A stretch of 64,000 nt of DNA from Acidimicrobiia bacterium (GCA_020832495.1 JAFIEP010000100.1:33601-97600); one strand, 5' to 3'. Counted from the first letter of the stretch, positions 23,467 to 34,611 are shown. Translations and numbers: made by a program. The notes: generated from the letters alone by a model not told the origin.

Positions 23467-24602
23467 TGGCCGCCGAGCATCAGGGGGTCAGCGAGCCAGC
23501 GTCGAACGACCCACGTCGACGCCTGCGGTCGGTGGTGGCCGACCACTCGATCATCGTGTGTACCGGATCAGGCGGCGTGGGCAAGACGACGACTGCCGCC
23601 GTGATGGCGCTCGAAGGGGCGCGCGCCGGCCGCAAGGCGGTGGTGGTGACCATCGACCCGGCCAAACGCCTGGCCGACGCCCTCGGGCTCGAGGGCCTCA
23701 CCAACGCACCGAGCGAGATCGACGGCGACTGGCCGGGGTCGCTCTCGGCGCTCATGCTCGACACCAAGTCCACCTTCGACGACTTGGTCCGCAAGCACGC
23801 CGAGTCGCCCGACCAGGCGGAGCGGATCCTCGAGAACCGCTTCTACCGCAACATCTCCGGTGCGCTGTCGGGCACCCAGGAGTACATGGCAATGGAGAAG
23901 CTCTACGAACTCCACGAGGACTACGACTTCGACCTCATCGTGGTGGACACGCCGCCCACCCGCAACGCCCTCGACTTCCTGGACGCGCCACGCCGCCTGA
24001 CCCGGTTCTTGGACCACCGCTTGTACCGCATCCTCATGGCCCCCACCCGGGGCTTCGTCCGAGCGGTCAACGTGGCGGCCCAGGCCTTCCTACGAACGGT
24101 GTCGAAGGTGGTCGGCGGAGAGGTCGTAGAGGACGCCGTTACCTTCTTCAGTGCCTTCGACGGCATGGAGCAGGGTTTCAAGGACCGAGCCGACCGGGTA
24201 CTCGAGCTGCTCGGCCACGACGAGACGGCCTTCCTCCTCGTCACCGCTCCGCGCCGCGACCTCATCGAGGAGGGCACGTTCTTCGCCGAGCGCCTCGGGG
24301 AGGCCGACATCGAGGTGCGGGCGCTCATCGTCAACCGGGTGCACCCCCGGTTCAGCTCGGCCGCTCCCGCCGCGCTCAGGGAGCGGTCGGCCACGCTGGC
24401 GGGCACCGACCTGGGCGCGCTCTACGGCAACCTGGCCGACTTCGCCGCCATTGCCGAGACCGAGGAACGTCACCTCGCCACCCTGGCCGAGCACGTCGGA
24501 TCGGCTCCGGTGGTCCGGGTGCCGTTCCTCTCGACCGACATCCACGACCTCGGTGGGCTCGAGCTCATCGGCTCGCACCTCTTCGACCCCGACAGCCGCT
24601 GA
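23466..24602 (+). CDS. BagB-like ArsA/GET3-family ATPase
   Basis: This 378-residue partner of the preceding ATPase overlaps it by one base (TGATG). It has CTGSGGVGKTTTAAVMA (Walker A, about 32-48), the switch I-like VTIDPAKRLADAL, and DFDLIVVDTPPTRNALDFLD (switch II). The helical insert after it (about 190-270) is large and hydrophobic in places (YRILMAPTRGFVRAVNVAAQAFL). This corresponds to the region that forms the client groove in GET3. Pairing, order and overlap match the mycobacterial Rv3679-Rv3680 locus. No arsB or tail-anchored receptor gene is present, so an arsenite pump role is unlikely. Confidence 0.9.
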   Translation: MAAEHQGVSEPASNDPRRRLRSVVADHSIIVCTGSGGVGKTTTAAVMALEGARAGRKAVVVTIDPAKRLADALGLEGLTNAPSEIDGDWPGSLSALMLDTKSTFDDLVRKHAESPDQAERILENRFYRNISGALSGTQEYMAMEKLYELHEDYDFDLIVVDTPPTRNALDFLDAPRRLTRFLDHRLYRILMAPTRGFVRAVNVAAQAFLRTVSKVVGGEVVEDAVTFFSAFDGMEQGFKDRADRVLELLGHDETAFLLVTAPRRDLIEEGTFFAERLGEADIEVRALIVNRVHPRFSSAAPAALRERSATLAGTDLGALYGNLADFAAIAETEERHLATLAEHVGSAPVVRVPFLSTDIHDLGGLELIGSHLFDPDSR

Positions 24603-24693
24603 TCGGCCCGCCCCTCGATTTCCTGCGGACGTTCGCGAGGCCCTGGCCTGCGTCTCGCACACAAGATCCCCGGGGGCGGGGGAGGCGGTTCGG

Positions 24694-25047
24694 TCAGGTG
24701 TCGTCGGGGGTCGGGGACAGGAGCACCTCGACCGCCTCGTCGAAGGTCTCCTTCACCGGGACGATCCGATCGAAGCCCGTGGTGTGCAGCAGCCGGGTGA
24801 GCGTCGGACGACTGCAAGCAACGCTGACCTCGCCCTCGCTCTCGCGGGTCCGCCGGATGCCTCCGATCAACGCACCGAGGCCAGCCGAGTCCATGAAGGG
24901 CACCTCGGACAGGTCAATGAGCAGCCGCGGCGTGCTCGACAAATTGGCGAGCGCCTCTCGGAAGTGCGGCACGGTGTAGGCATCCAGTTCACCCACCGGG
25001 CGGCACACCACGTAGTCCCCACGGTCGTCGATAGCGATGTCGAGCAC
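24694..25047 (-). CDS. STAS-domain anti-sigma factor antagonist
   Basis: This 117-residue single STAS domain is of the SpoIIAA/RsbV type. The core is YVVCRPVGELDAYTVPHFREAL, then LLIDLSEVPFMDSAGLGALI, whose Ser in MDSAGLG is the usual phosphorylation site for an RsbW-type kinase. A protein of that fold is encoded 12 kb away (12118), but the usual operon pairing is absent. The start was set at the GTG at 25047 because AGGAG lies 5 bases before it; an earlier GTG (25053) would leave only one base. The partner sigma factor is unknown. Confidence 0.88.
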   Translation of the reverse strand: MLDIAIDDRGDYVVCRPVGELDAYTVPHFREALANLSSTPRLLIDLSEVPFMDSAGLGALIGGIRRTRESEGEVSVACSRPTLTRLLHTTGFDRIVPVKETFDEAVEVLLSPTPDDT

Positions 25048-25161
25048 GCGCACTCCTGGTCGTCGGCCGTCGTGGTCGATGGTAGTGCGTCCCCGGCCGA
25101 TGACCGCCCACGCTCGTGTCGATCGCGACTCGACGGCTTTGGTCGTCGGCAGCCGGAGCAC

Positions 25162-25167
25162 TAGCGT
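25162..25167 (+). promoter_or_regulatory. -10 element of leaderless promoter, receiver-protein gene
   Basis: TAGCGT ends 6 bases before the GTG at 25174. Confidence 0.5.
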
Positions 25168-25173
25168 GCCAAC

Positions 25174-25635
25174 GTGACCCGGGTACTGCTCGCCACCGAC
25201 GCCGACTGGATCAGCGATGAGGTCACGGCCGCCTTGGCCGATGCGAACACCGAGCTGTACCGGGTCCGAAAGGGATCAGAGGTGGTGGCCGCCTGCCAGG
25301 AACTCGCACCCCACCTCGCCGTGATCGACATGCAGATCGGCAACATGGGCGGCATGGCCACGTGTCTGGCCATCCGCCACGAGGAGGAGATGGACCGACT
25401 CGACCCCATGGCCATCCTCCTGCTCGCCGATCGTGCCCAGGACGCCTTCCTCGCCCGACGAGCCGAGGCTGACGGGGTGCTGGTGAAGCCGGTCGACGCC
25501 TTTCGGCTCCGGCGGGCAGCCAGCACCGTCCTCGACGGCAACGCCTACACCGACGGTCTCGACTGGTTCACCGACCACGAGGAGAGCGACGGTGACACCG
25601 CCGACGATGCCGGCCCGGTGGCGGCCGACGCCTGA
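25174..25635 (+). CDS. Single-domain response regulator (receiver only)
   Basis: This 153-residue CheY-like protein begins VTRVLLATDADWISDEV. It has the phospho-acceptor Asp in LAVIDMQIGNMGG, the switch region ILLLADRAQD (Ala-Asp where Thr/Ser is usual), and the conserved Lys in VLVKPVDAFRL. The acidic pocket near the N-terminus (TDAD) is also kept. The final 35 residues are acidic and look unstructured, with no output domain. It is transcribed divergently from the STAS gene, with 126 bases between starts, so both may serve one partner-switching circuit. No histidine kinase is adjacent. Confidence 0.8.
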   Translation: MTRVLLATDADWISDEVTAALADANTELYRVRKGSEVVAACQELAPHLAVIDMQIGNMGGMATCLAIRHEEEMDRLDPMAILLLADRAQDAFLARRAEADGVLVKPVDAFRLRRAASTVLDGNAYTDGLDWFTDHEESDGDTADDAGPVAADA

Positions 25636-25773
25636 CCGACGAATTCGCGATGCGGTGACCCACGGAACCGGAGCCGGGACACGTGCGCCACGCAGCGGTG
25701 CACAGCGATCCCCGTGGTGCAGGTGTGTCTCCCGCGGGTGGGCACGCCATCCGCTCTGCGGTGAGAACTGACC

Positions 25774-27636
<1,863 letters not shown>

Positions 27637-27639
27637 TGT

Positions 27640-27672
27640 GGTCCCCGCTCTCGTGGCGCGAGAGCGGGGACC
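27640..27672 (+). terminator. Hairpin terminator of the tRNA-Pro transcript
   Basis: GGTCCCCGCTCTCG pairs perfectly with CGAGAGCGGGGACC around a 5-base loop, starting 3 bases after the encoded CCA. Confidence 0.7.
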
Positions 27673-27714
27673 GACAGCACACCGTTCCGGTCACGCTCCG
27701 GCGGGGGAGGACAC

Positions 27715-28677
27715 ATGGCTGCAGGCGCCCGTGACCCAGAGCGCGCCCGCACGTCCAAGGTCGGCGACGCCCTCGTCGTGCGGATCAGAGCGGCGCTCAA
27801 CGGTACCGACAGCCGGTTGGTCCTCCTCGGTGCCGTGCTGTTGGCCATGGGTATCGGTGTGGCCGACTGGTTGACCCGACCCGAACTCTCGTTGGTGGTC
27901 TTCTACCTGCTGCCGCTACTGATGGTCGCTGGCCGTTGTGCGCCGCGCACCGCCGTGGCGTTCGCCCTGGCCCTGTCGCTACAAGGCATCGTGATCGGCA
28001 TCAGCGCCCCCACCGCGCTGAGCCGCAGCGTCATCGTGTGGAACACCGGTGTCCGGACCGCCTTCTACCTACTGGTTGCCGGACTGGTCATCAGCCTCCG
28101 GCGTGTGCTCGAGGACCTGGCCTGGCAGGCCGAGCGAGATCCGCTCACCCACGCACCGAACCGACGAGCGTTCGCTGAGGCCGCCGAACGGGCATTCAAC
28201 TCGAGCCGCCGGACCTCCCGGCCGGTCACCGTGTTGTACCTCGACGTGGACTACCTCAAGCCGGTGAACGACAGCATCGGTCACGAGGCCGGCGACCGCC
28301 TGCTCTGTCGCGTGGCCGACGTGCTCGGTGACGACCTGCGATCGATCGACCTGTTCGCCCGCGCCGGTGGCGACGAGTTCGTGATCCTGCTTCCCGACAG
28401 CGACGGGGACGAAGCCCGACAGGCGGTCGCTCGTCTTCGCCAGGCGTTGGCCGTTCCCTTCGAACTGGCGCCGGGCGTGCTGGCCGATACCGGGGTGAGC
28501 GCCAGCTTCGGTGGCTGGGTGGGCGTGCCCGGACCGCACACCACCGTCGACGACGTGCTCCAGCTCGCCGACCAGGGGATGTACGAAGCCAAGCGCCGCC
28601 GCGATGGCAGTGTGCCGCTGGCCGGTGAGCCCAGCCGGGCGCAGGGCCCCGACAGCGCCCTCCCACCGGCGCCGTAG
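27715..28677 (+). CDS. Membrane-bound diguanylate cyclase (GGDEF)
   Basis: This 320-residue protein has three or four membrane helices (about 32-130, no recognised sensor motif) and a GGDEF domain (about 138-305). It begins DPLTHAPNRRAF, with LYLDVDYLKPVNDSIGHEAGD for Mg/GTP, the active-site AGGDEF (about 220-225) and FGGWVGVPG near the end. The intact site suggests synthesis of cyclic di-GMP from two GTP. No RxxD inhibitory site is obvious. GGGGAGG lies before the ATG, so it is translated from a leader. The TAG stop doubles as the start of the -10 hexamer of mazG. Oligoribonuclease (16613) would finish breakdown of the product. Confidence 0.9.
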   Translation: MAAGARDPERARTSKVGDALVVRIRAALNGTDSRLVLLGAVLLAMGIGVADWLTRPELSLVVFYLLPLLMVAGRCAPRTAVAFALALSLQGIVIGISAPTALSRSVIVWNTGVRTAFYLLVAGLVISLRRVLEDLAWQAERDPLTHAPNRRAFAEAAERAFNSSRRTSRPVTVLYLDVDYLKPVNDSIGHEAGDRLLCRVADVLGDDLRSIDLFARAGGDEFVILLPDSDGDEARQAVARLRQALAVPFELAPGVLADTGVSASFGGWVGVPGPHTTVDDVLQLADQGMYEAKRRRDGSVPLAGEPSRAQGPDSALPPAP

Positions 28678-28680
28678 GCT
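28675..28680 (+). promoter_or_regulatory. -10 element of leaderless promoter, MazG-like gene
   Basis: TAGGCT, whose TAG is the stop of the GGDEF gene, ends 6 bases before the ATG at 28687. Confidence 0.5.
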
Positions 28681-28686
28681 CCGACC

Positions 28687-28941
28687 ATGCGTCTCGACGA
28701 ACTCCAGTCGCTCATGGACGACCTCTACGGCGAGGCGGACCGGGCGCGGGGCATTCCGCCCACGGTGGCCTGGCTCTGCGAGGAACTCGGCGAACTGGCC
28801 CAAGCGGTGCGCAAGGGCACCAGGGAGGAACAGCTCCACGAGTTGGGTGACGTACTGGCCTGGCTGGCCTCGCTGGCCAATCAGCTGGACCTCTCGCTCG
28901 ACGAGGCGATGGCGCGCTACGTGGACGCGCCACCGCGCTGA
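28687..28941 (+). CDS. MazG-like nucleotide pyrophosphohydrolase
   Basis: This 84-residue all-alpha NTP pyrophosphatase is of the short MazG-like type. The metal-binding pattern EExxE...ExxD is present as CEELGELAQA and HELGDVLAWL; DLYGEADRARGIPPT precedes it. Such proteins remove pyrophosphate from nucleotides, cleaning the pool of damaged or surplus NTPs. It is shorter than classical two-domain MazG but typical of the single-domain branch, which forms dimers. It lies between the diguanylate cyclase and asd (convergent, 13 bases apart). Specificity cannot be told from sequence. Confidence 0.88.
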   Translation: MRLDELQSLMDDLYGEADRARGIPPTVAWLCEELGELAQAVRKGTREEQLHELGDVLAWLASLANQLDLSLDEAMARYVDAPPR

Positions 28942-28954
28942 GCGAGCGGTTCGC

Positions 28955-30025
<1,071 letters not shown>

Positions 30026-30122
30026 TCACCCAATCGACCACCCCGAGTGGCCTCCTCGGGACCGAGCGAGCACGGGGAAGATCCACTCCCGATGGCACGC
30101 CGGGCCGCCGGACAGTGCTGGC

Positions 30123-30617
30123 TCAATCCACGTAGGCCGGTCCCTCGTCGAGGCGGAAGGCAGCGTGCAGGCACTGCACGGCGTGCTCGATCTGCGCCTC
30201 GCGCACCACACACGAGATGCGGATGGCCGAGGTGGAGATCATCTCGATGTTGATCTCGTTGGCAGCCAACGTCTCGAACACCGTGGCCGCCACGCCGGGA
30301 TGGGTCTTCATGCCGGCACCGATGACGCTCACGCGGGCGATGCCGTCGTCGACCACCGCCCCGGAAGCTCCCATCTCGTCGGTGAGCCCCGACGTCACCT
30401 CTCCGGCCCGAACGGCGTCCTCCTTGGGCACGGTGAAGGAGATGTCGGTGTGGCCCGCCGCCGAGGTGTTCTGCACGATCACGTCCACGTTGACCTGCTG
30501 CTCGGCCAGGGCCCGGAACAACTTGCCGGCCACGCCGGGGCGGTCCTCGACGCCGGTGATGGTGATCTTGGCTTCCTCGGTGTCGTGGGTGACCGCCGAG
30601 ATGATGGCCTGTTCCAT
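30123..30617 (-). CDS. Aspartokinase beta subunit from internal start in lysC
   Basis: An in-frame ATG at codon 247 of lysC (protein beginning MEQAIISAVTHDTEEAKIT) is preceded by AAGGAGG at 30632-30626, 8 bases away. This is the strongest Shine-Dalgarno match I noticed in the window. It lies inside coding sequence where codon choice alone need not produce it. The 164-residue product would be the two ACT regulatory domains, equivalent to the beta subunit of alpha2beta2 aspartokinases. The C. glutamicum beta subunit begins at the corresponding position. Translation is inferred, not shown. Confidence 0.75.
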   Translation of the reverse strand: MEQAIISAVTHDTEEAKITITGVEDRPGVAGKLFRALAEQQVNVDVIVQNTSAAGHTDISFTVPKEDAVRAGEVTSGLTDEMGASGAVVDDGIARVSVIGAGMKTHPGVAATVFETLAANEINIEMISTSAIRISCVVREAQIEHAVQCLHAAFRLDEGPAYVD

Positions 30618-31355
30618 GTCACTGTCCTCCTTGGTCACCAACGTGCCCTGTTCCCAGGTGAACGCCGAACGCACGTGCAGGTCGACACCGTGGGTGCGGG
30701 CGTACTCCACCGACCGCATGGCCGGCTTGGGACAACCGTTGGCGGTCATCTCCAGCAGTTCGTCGAACGAGATGCGATCGATGCGGCGGGCATCGGCCAC
30801 CACCCGCGGGTCGGTGGTGAACACCCCGGTGACATCGGTGTACAACTCGCAGATGTCCGCCTCGAGGGCGTGAGCGATGGCAACGGCGGTGGTGTCGCTG
30901 CCGCCACGGCCGAGGAAGGTGACGTCGCCGTCGGTCGAGACACCTTGCGCACCTCCCACCACGGGCACCTGGCCGGCCTCGAGGGCCTGGCGAAGTCGCG
31001 TCGGACGCACCTCCACGATCTTGGCGTTCGTGTGGGTGGTGTCGGTGATGAACCCGGCCTGGCTGCCAGTGAACGAGGCCGCTGGCACCGAGCGGTCGTG
31101 CAGCGCCATGCCGAGCAGTGCCGTGGCCTTGCGCTCGCCCGCGGTGATGAGCATGTCCATCTCACGTCCGGGTCGCACGCGCGCCACCTCGGTGGCCATC
31201 CGGAGAAGGTCGTCGGTCTCCTTGCCCATGGCGCTGATGACCACGACCACCTGGTTGCCCCGCCGCACCGTACGGGCCACGTGATCGGCCACGGCGCGCA
31301 TGCGCTCGGGATCGCCGACCGAGGTGCCGCCGAACTTCTGCACGATGAGAGCCAC
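30123..31355 (-). CDS. lysC: Aspartokinase, alpha subunit
   Basis: This 410-residue enzyme phosphorylates aspartate, the first step of the lysine/threonine/methionine pathway. KFGGTSVGDPERM, MDMLITAGER, GGAQGVS and FLGRGGSDTTAVA are in the kinase domain (1-235). Two ACT domains (about 265-405; ITGVEDRPGVAGKLF, VSVIGAGMKTHPGVAATVF) bind inhibitory amino acids. GTG start, 8 bases after TAGACT, in a leaderless context. As in Corynebacterium and Bacillus, an internal ribosome site produces a separate beta subunit from the 3' end of the gene (see 30123-30617). No lysine riboswitch is possible, because the promoter abuts the start codon. Confidence 0.95.
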   Translation of the reverse strand: MALIVQKFGGTSVGDPERMRAVADHVARTVRRGNQVVVVISAMGKETDDLLRMATEVARVRPGREMDMLITAGERKATALLGMALHDRSVPAASFTGSQAGFITDTTHTNAKIVEVRPTRLRQALEAGQVPVVGGAQGVSTDGDVTFLGRGGSDTTAVAIAHALEADICELYTDVTGVFTTDPRVVADARRIDRISFDELLEMTANGCPKPAMRSVEYARTHGVDLHVRSAFTWEQGTLVTKEDSDMEQAIISAVTHDTEEAKITITGVEDRPGVAGKLFRALAEQQVNVDVIVQNTSAAGHTDISFTVPKEDAVRAGEVTSGLTDEMGASGAVVDDGIARVSVIGAGMKTHPGVAATVFETLAANEINIEMISTSAIRISCVVREAQIEHAVQCLHAAFRLDEGPAYVD

Positions 31356-31363
31356 GACGGAGC

Positions 31364-31369
31364 AGTCTA
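31364..31369 (-). promoter_or_regulatory. -10 element of leaderless promoter, lysC
   Basis: Minus-strand TAGACT ends 8 bases before the GTG at 31355. Confidence 0.5.
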
Positions 31370-31451
31370 CGGAGCCAACAGCGGCATTCGGAACTCGATG
31401 CGCCGAGCAGGCACGTCGCCTCACCGCGACCGCCCGACCGGAGCCACACGG

Positions 31452-31457
31452 TACGGT
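31452..31457 (+). promoter_or_regulatory. -10 element of leaderless promoter, cyclophilin-like gene
   Basis: TACGGT ends 6 bases before the GTG at 31464. Confidence 0.5.
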
Positions 31458-31463
31458 CGAGGG

Positions 31464-32336
31464 GTGCCTCGACCGCAGAAGGACCGTGACCGCGAACGTG
31501 CCGCTCGGCGCGAAGAAGCAATGCGCGCCGCGTCGGAGCGGGCTGCCCGGCGTCGCCGCTGGATCGCCCTGTTGGTGGTGGGCTCGATGCTGCTCGCCAC
31601 GGTGGGCGCCATCATCGCCGTGGCCGCCGAAGGCGGTGGCCAGGGTGTCACCACCACCACCACCTTCCCACCACCACCGACCACGGCGCAGGCCCCACCG
31701 GCCGATCTCGAGTTCCCCGCAGCCGGCGCGGCCGCCCCCCAACCGCTCGACTGCCCGGCAGAGGACGGCTCCGCGCCGCGCCTGACCGCCTTCCCCGACG
31801 GCGTGCCCGACTGCCTGGCCCGCCTCGACGACGGCACACTCGACCCGGCGGTCAGCTACCGGGCCCGGATCCGCACCACCGAGGGCGACCTGGTGTTCCG
31901 CCTCCACAGCGAGTTCGCACCCGAGACGGTCAACGCCTTCGTGGTCCTGTCCCGCTACCACTTCTTCGACGGTGCCCCCTTCGACCTCATCTGGCCGTTC
32001 GGCTGGGCCGAGGCAGGTGGCGCGTTCGGCAACGAGGCTCTCGGCGCCGGCTTCACCCTTCCCAGCGAAGCCCCCGAGGTGGGCAGTGTGCCCACGCCCG
32101 GTTCGCTGGCCTTCCACCTCGACGCCGACGGACGGTCGGAACCGGGACGCCTCATCGTGGCGCTCGGCGACAACGCCGCCGATCTGCCGCCGTCCACCAC
32201 CATCTTCGGGCTCTGGCTGGAGCCAGCCGACGGGCTCCGACCCTTCCAGCGGGCGGCCACCGAGAGTGGGGCCCCCAGCGTGAACATCACCATCGAGGGC
32301 ATCGACATCGAACCGGTGGTCGATCAGACCGCCTGA
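31464..32336 (+). CDS. Membrane-anchored cyclophilin-like protein, active site lost
   Basis: This 290-residue protein has a charged cytoplasmic N-terminus, one membrane helix (about 33-55), a Thr/Pro spacer and an outside cyclophilin-type barrel (about 125-288; YRARIRTTEGDLVFRLHSEFAPETVNAFVVLSR split over the first strands). In place of the catalytic FHRV.P....QGG stretch it has FDLIWPFGWAEAGG, so the active-site Arg and Gln are gone, and the QFF motif is also missing. It likely binds rather than isomerises prolines. It is followed after 38 bases by a complete FKBP-cyclophilin fusion with the same anchor layout, suggesting duplication and division of labour. Confidence 0.78.
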   Translation: MPRPQKDRDRERAARREEAMRAASERAARRRRWIALLVVGSMLLATVGAIIAVAAEGGGQGVTTTTTFPPPPTTAQAPPADLEFPAAGAAAPQPLDCPAEDGSAPRLTAFPDGVPDCLARLDDGTLDPAVSYRARIRTTEGDLVFRLHSEFAPETVNAFVVLSRYHFFDGAPFDLIWPFGWAEAGGAFGNEALGAGFTLPSEAPEVGSVPTPGSLAFHLDADGRSEPGRLIVALGDNAADLPPSTTIFGLWLEPADGLRPFQRAATESGAPSVNITIEGIDIEPVVDQTA

Positions 32337-32360
32337 ACCGTCGACCTGCCCACGCCGCGC

Positions 32361-32366
32361 TACCGT
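32361..32366 (+). promoter_or_regulatory. -10 element of leaderless promoter, FKBP-cyclophilin gene
   Basis: TACCGT ends 8 bases before the ATG at 32375. Confidence 0.45.
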
Positions 32367-32374
32367 GCGCCGCC

Positions 32375-33598
32375 ATGGGAAGCGACAAGCGCGAACGACA
32401 GCGGGCTCGCCGTAGCGCCCGGATCGACGAAGCACAGGCGTCGCAGGAGCGGCAAGTCCGCCAACGCCGTCTACTCACCATCGGGCTCGTGGCGCTCGTC
32501 GCCGTGCTCGTCGGCGCCGTGGTCATCGTGACCCTCGGACAGGAGGACGACACGACGGTGGCCGGCGACGGCGGTGACTGCATCGGGCTGACCGATGCCC
32601 TTCCACCGGGGGCCCCGGAGTTCGAGGTGCCCGTCGGACCCCCTCCCACGGAGCTCGTCATCGAGGATCTCGTGGTCGGCGACGGCGAGGTGGCCGGCCC
32701 GGGTGACACCGTGGAGGCCAACTACGTGGGGGTGGCGTGCACCACCGGCGTGGTCTTCGACTCCTCCTACGAGCGCGGCACGCCAACGGAGTTCTCGCTG
32801 TCCGCAGTGATCCAGGGCTGGCAGGAGGGGATCCCCGGCATGGCGGTGGGAGGTCAGCGACTACTGATCATCCCCTCCGACATGGCCTACGGACCAGCCG
32901 GCGCACCACCTGACATCGGCCCCGACGAGCCGCTCATCTTCTTCGTGGAGCTCACCGGTGTGCAGCCCGGACCGGGCGGCGAGGATGCGCTCGGGGAGAT
33001 GGAACCGACCCAGCTCGGTTCCACCGAGTGCCCACCCGCTGAGGGGGCCGAGCGGCAACTGAGCTTCGACGGCGCTCCACCGATGTGTCTCGACGACGAC
33101 GTCGAGTACGAGGCCGTGTTCGTGACCGACCGAGGCGACATCCGGGTGGCCCTCGACGCCACCGACATGCCCTCGACGGTCAACAACTTCGTGGTCCTCG
33201 CCCGCTACGGGTACTACGACGACACCGAGATCTTCCGCAGCGACCCGTCGATCGGGATCATCCAGGGCGGGGCGCCCACCACCAACAGCGCCGCCGACCC
33301 GGGCCCCGGCTACACGATCGGCGACGAGGCCGACGGCTTCACCTACGAGCCCGGACAGCTGGTCATGGCTCGCACGCCTCAACCCAACTCGTCGGGCGCC
33401 CAGTTCTTCTTCACCATCACCGACGCCGCCGCCGCCCTCGACGCACAGGGCACCTACCTGGTGTTCGGCCAGGTCATCGAGGGGATGGACGTCCTCGAGG
33501 ACATTCTCGACTCGCACGAGGCCGACCCCACGAGCGGCCTCGGCGGCAGCCCGTCGCCGACGGTGATCCTCGAGACGGTCCAGATCATCGAGCGGTGA
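32375..33598 (+). CDS. FKBP-cyclophilin fusion peptidyl-prolyl isomerase
   Basis: This 407-residue protein has one membrane anchor (about 33-55) and two different prolyl isomerase domains outside the membrane. The FKBP domain (about 90-195) keeps NYVG, VFDSSY, FSL, VIQGWQEGIPGM, AYG and FFVEL, matching the ligand-pocket residues of FKBP12 (Tyr, Phe, Asp, Val, Ile, Trp). The cyclophilin domain (about 240-405) has the catalytic Arg in IFRSDPS, IIQGGAP and GAQFFFTI, with a few aromatic positions changed. Natural fusions of the two unrelated immunophilin families are uncommon (dual FCBP/CFBP proteins). It probably folds secreted proteins. It is co-oriented with the dead cyclophilin gene upstream. 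Confidence 0.88.
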   Translation: MGSDKRERQRARRSARIDEAQASQERQVRQRRLLTIGLVALVAVLVGAVVIVTLGQEDDTTVAGDGGDCIGLTDALPPGAPEFEVPVGPPPTELVIEDLVVGDGEVAGPGDTVEANYVGVACTTGVVFDSSYERGTPTEFSLSAVIQGWQEGIPGMAVGGQRLLIIPSDMAYGPAGAPPDIGPDEPLIFFVELTGVQPGPGGEDALGEMEPTQLGSTECPPAEGAERQLSFDGAPPMCLDDDVEYEAVFVTDRGDIRVALDATDMPSTVNNFVVLARYGYYDDTEIFRSDPSIGIIQGGAPTTNSAADPGPGYTIGDEADGFTYEPGQLVMARTPQPNSSGAQFFFTITDAAAALDAQGTYLVFGQVIEGMDVLEDILDSHEADPTSGLGGSPSPTVILETVQIIER

Positions 33599-33619
33599 CG
33601 ACGCCGCCCGACGCGCCGC

Positions 33620-34579
33620 TCAACCAGTGCCCTCGAGCACGCTGACGATGCCCTCGTCGACGAGCAGCCCATACAGGTCACTGCCCGGGTAGGCGGCCCG
33701 GCCCTCGAGGGGGAGACCCCGCACCATGTCGGCGGTCCACACGGTGGCCAGGAACTGCAGGGAGTTGATATCGGGCTGACGTGGCGAACCGCACACCAAG
33801 GTGCAGAGGAAGTTGGTGGAGGCACCTTCGGCGTCGCAGTGGCAGCCGTTGTCGAGTTGCACGCCGACGAACCCGTGCCGTGCGGCCACCAACGCGGCCG
33901 TACCACTGGCGCTCGCATTGCAGCTGTCGGGCGGGGCCGACACCGTGAGAACGGGCGTGTCCGCCAGAGCGGGCAGCGCAGCGGCCATCGCGCCGTTGCT
34001 CTCGACCGGGTCGAGGAGCACCACACCCGCCAGTCGCTCCCGCACCAGCGGCTCAGGATGCGTGGCCAGACCGGCGCCCACCACGGTGGCCAGCGCGCCG
34101 CCGGCCGAGTGGCCCGACACCACGACTCTCTCCGGGAGCGGGGCCGGCGTCCGACCAGCGGCGACGGCCGCAGCGTCGGCGCTCTGTCGTAGCGCTCCGT
34201 TGGGTGAGAAGTCGGCAAGCACCTCGGTGACCGCGGCGCGCAACTCGGGGGTGTTGATCGAGCAGCCGCCGAACGAACCCACCGACGGTGCCACCACCAC
34301 GTGGTTGCGTGCCGTGTGGGCTCGAGCCAAGTCGTTGACCACGGCTCTGGAGCGGGAGAACCCATGTTGGAGCCACACCAACCCCTCCGGTTGGCGGTCG
34401 ACGGGGAAGTACCACGTCGTCGACACCGTCGTCCCCGGTCCGCAGGGGAGCTCGAGTGAGGCGTCACCGGTCTCGACCTCGATCGGTGGCACGCAGGCAC
34501 TGGCCACCAGCACGAGACCCAAGGTCGCAGCGACGACCGAGGAACGCCGGCGTTCGAGGCGGCGCCGGATGACTCCCAT
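33620..34579 (-). CDS. Alpha/beta-hydrolase lipoprotein
   Basis: This 319-residue exported hydrolase has a lipobox (VLVASAC, Cys about 29), so it is anchored to the membrane surface. The nucleophile elbow is GHSAGGAL (about 159-166), VWLQHGFSRSR is the oxyanion strand, and LDPVESNG carries a possible acid. A late His-containing segment (DNGCHCDAEG) lies beyond. Several paired Cys suggest disulphides. It resembles PET-hydrolase/chlorophyllase-like serine hydrolases, but the substrate is unknown. AGGAGG lies 8 bases before the ATG. It is the third gene of a minus-strand operon with the S51-like gene (32 bases upstream) and a methyltransferase. Confidence 0.82.
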   Translation of the reverse strand: MGVIRRRLERRRSSVVAATLGLVLVASACVPPIEVETGDASLELPCGPGTTVSTTWYFPVDRQPEGLVWLQHGFSRSRAVVNDLARAHTARNHVVVAPSVGSFGGCSINTPELRAAVTEVLADFSPNGALRQSADAAAVAAGRTPAPLPERVVVSGHSAGGALATVVGAGLATHPEPLVRERLAGVVLLDPVESNGAMAAALPALADTPVLTVSAPPDSCNASASGTAALVAARHGFVGVQLDNGCHCDAEGASTNFLCTLVCGSPRQPDINSLQFLATVWTADMVRGLPLEGRAAYPGSDLYGLLVDEGIVSVLEGTG

Positions 34580-34611
34580 GGACGAACCTCCTGATCAGCA
34601 GGTGTGGCCGG

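Noticed and set aside
31356..31463. Lysine riboswitch upstream of lysC
   Set aside because: The -10 hexamer lies 8 bases from the start codon, so there is no leader to hold a riboswitch.
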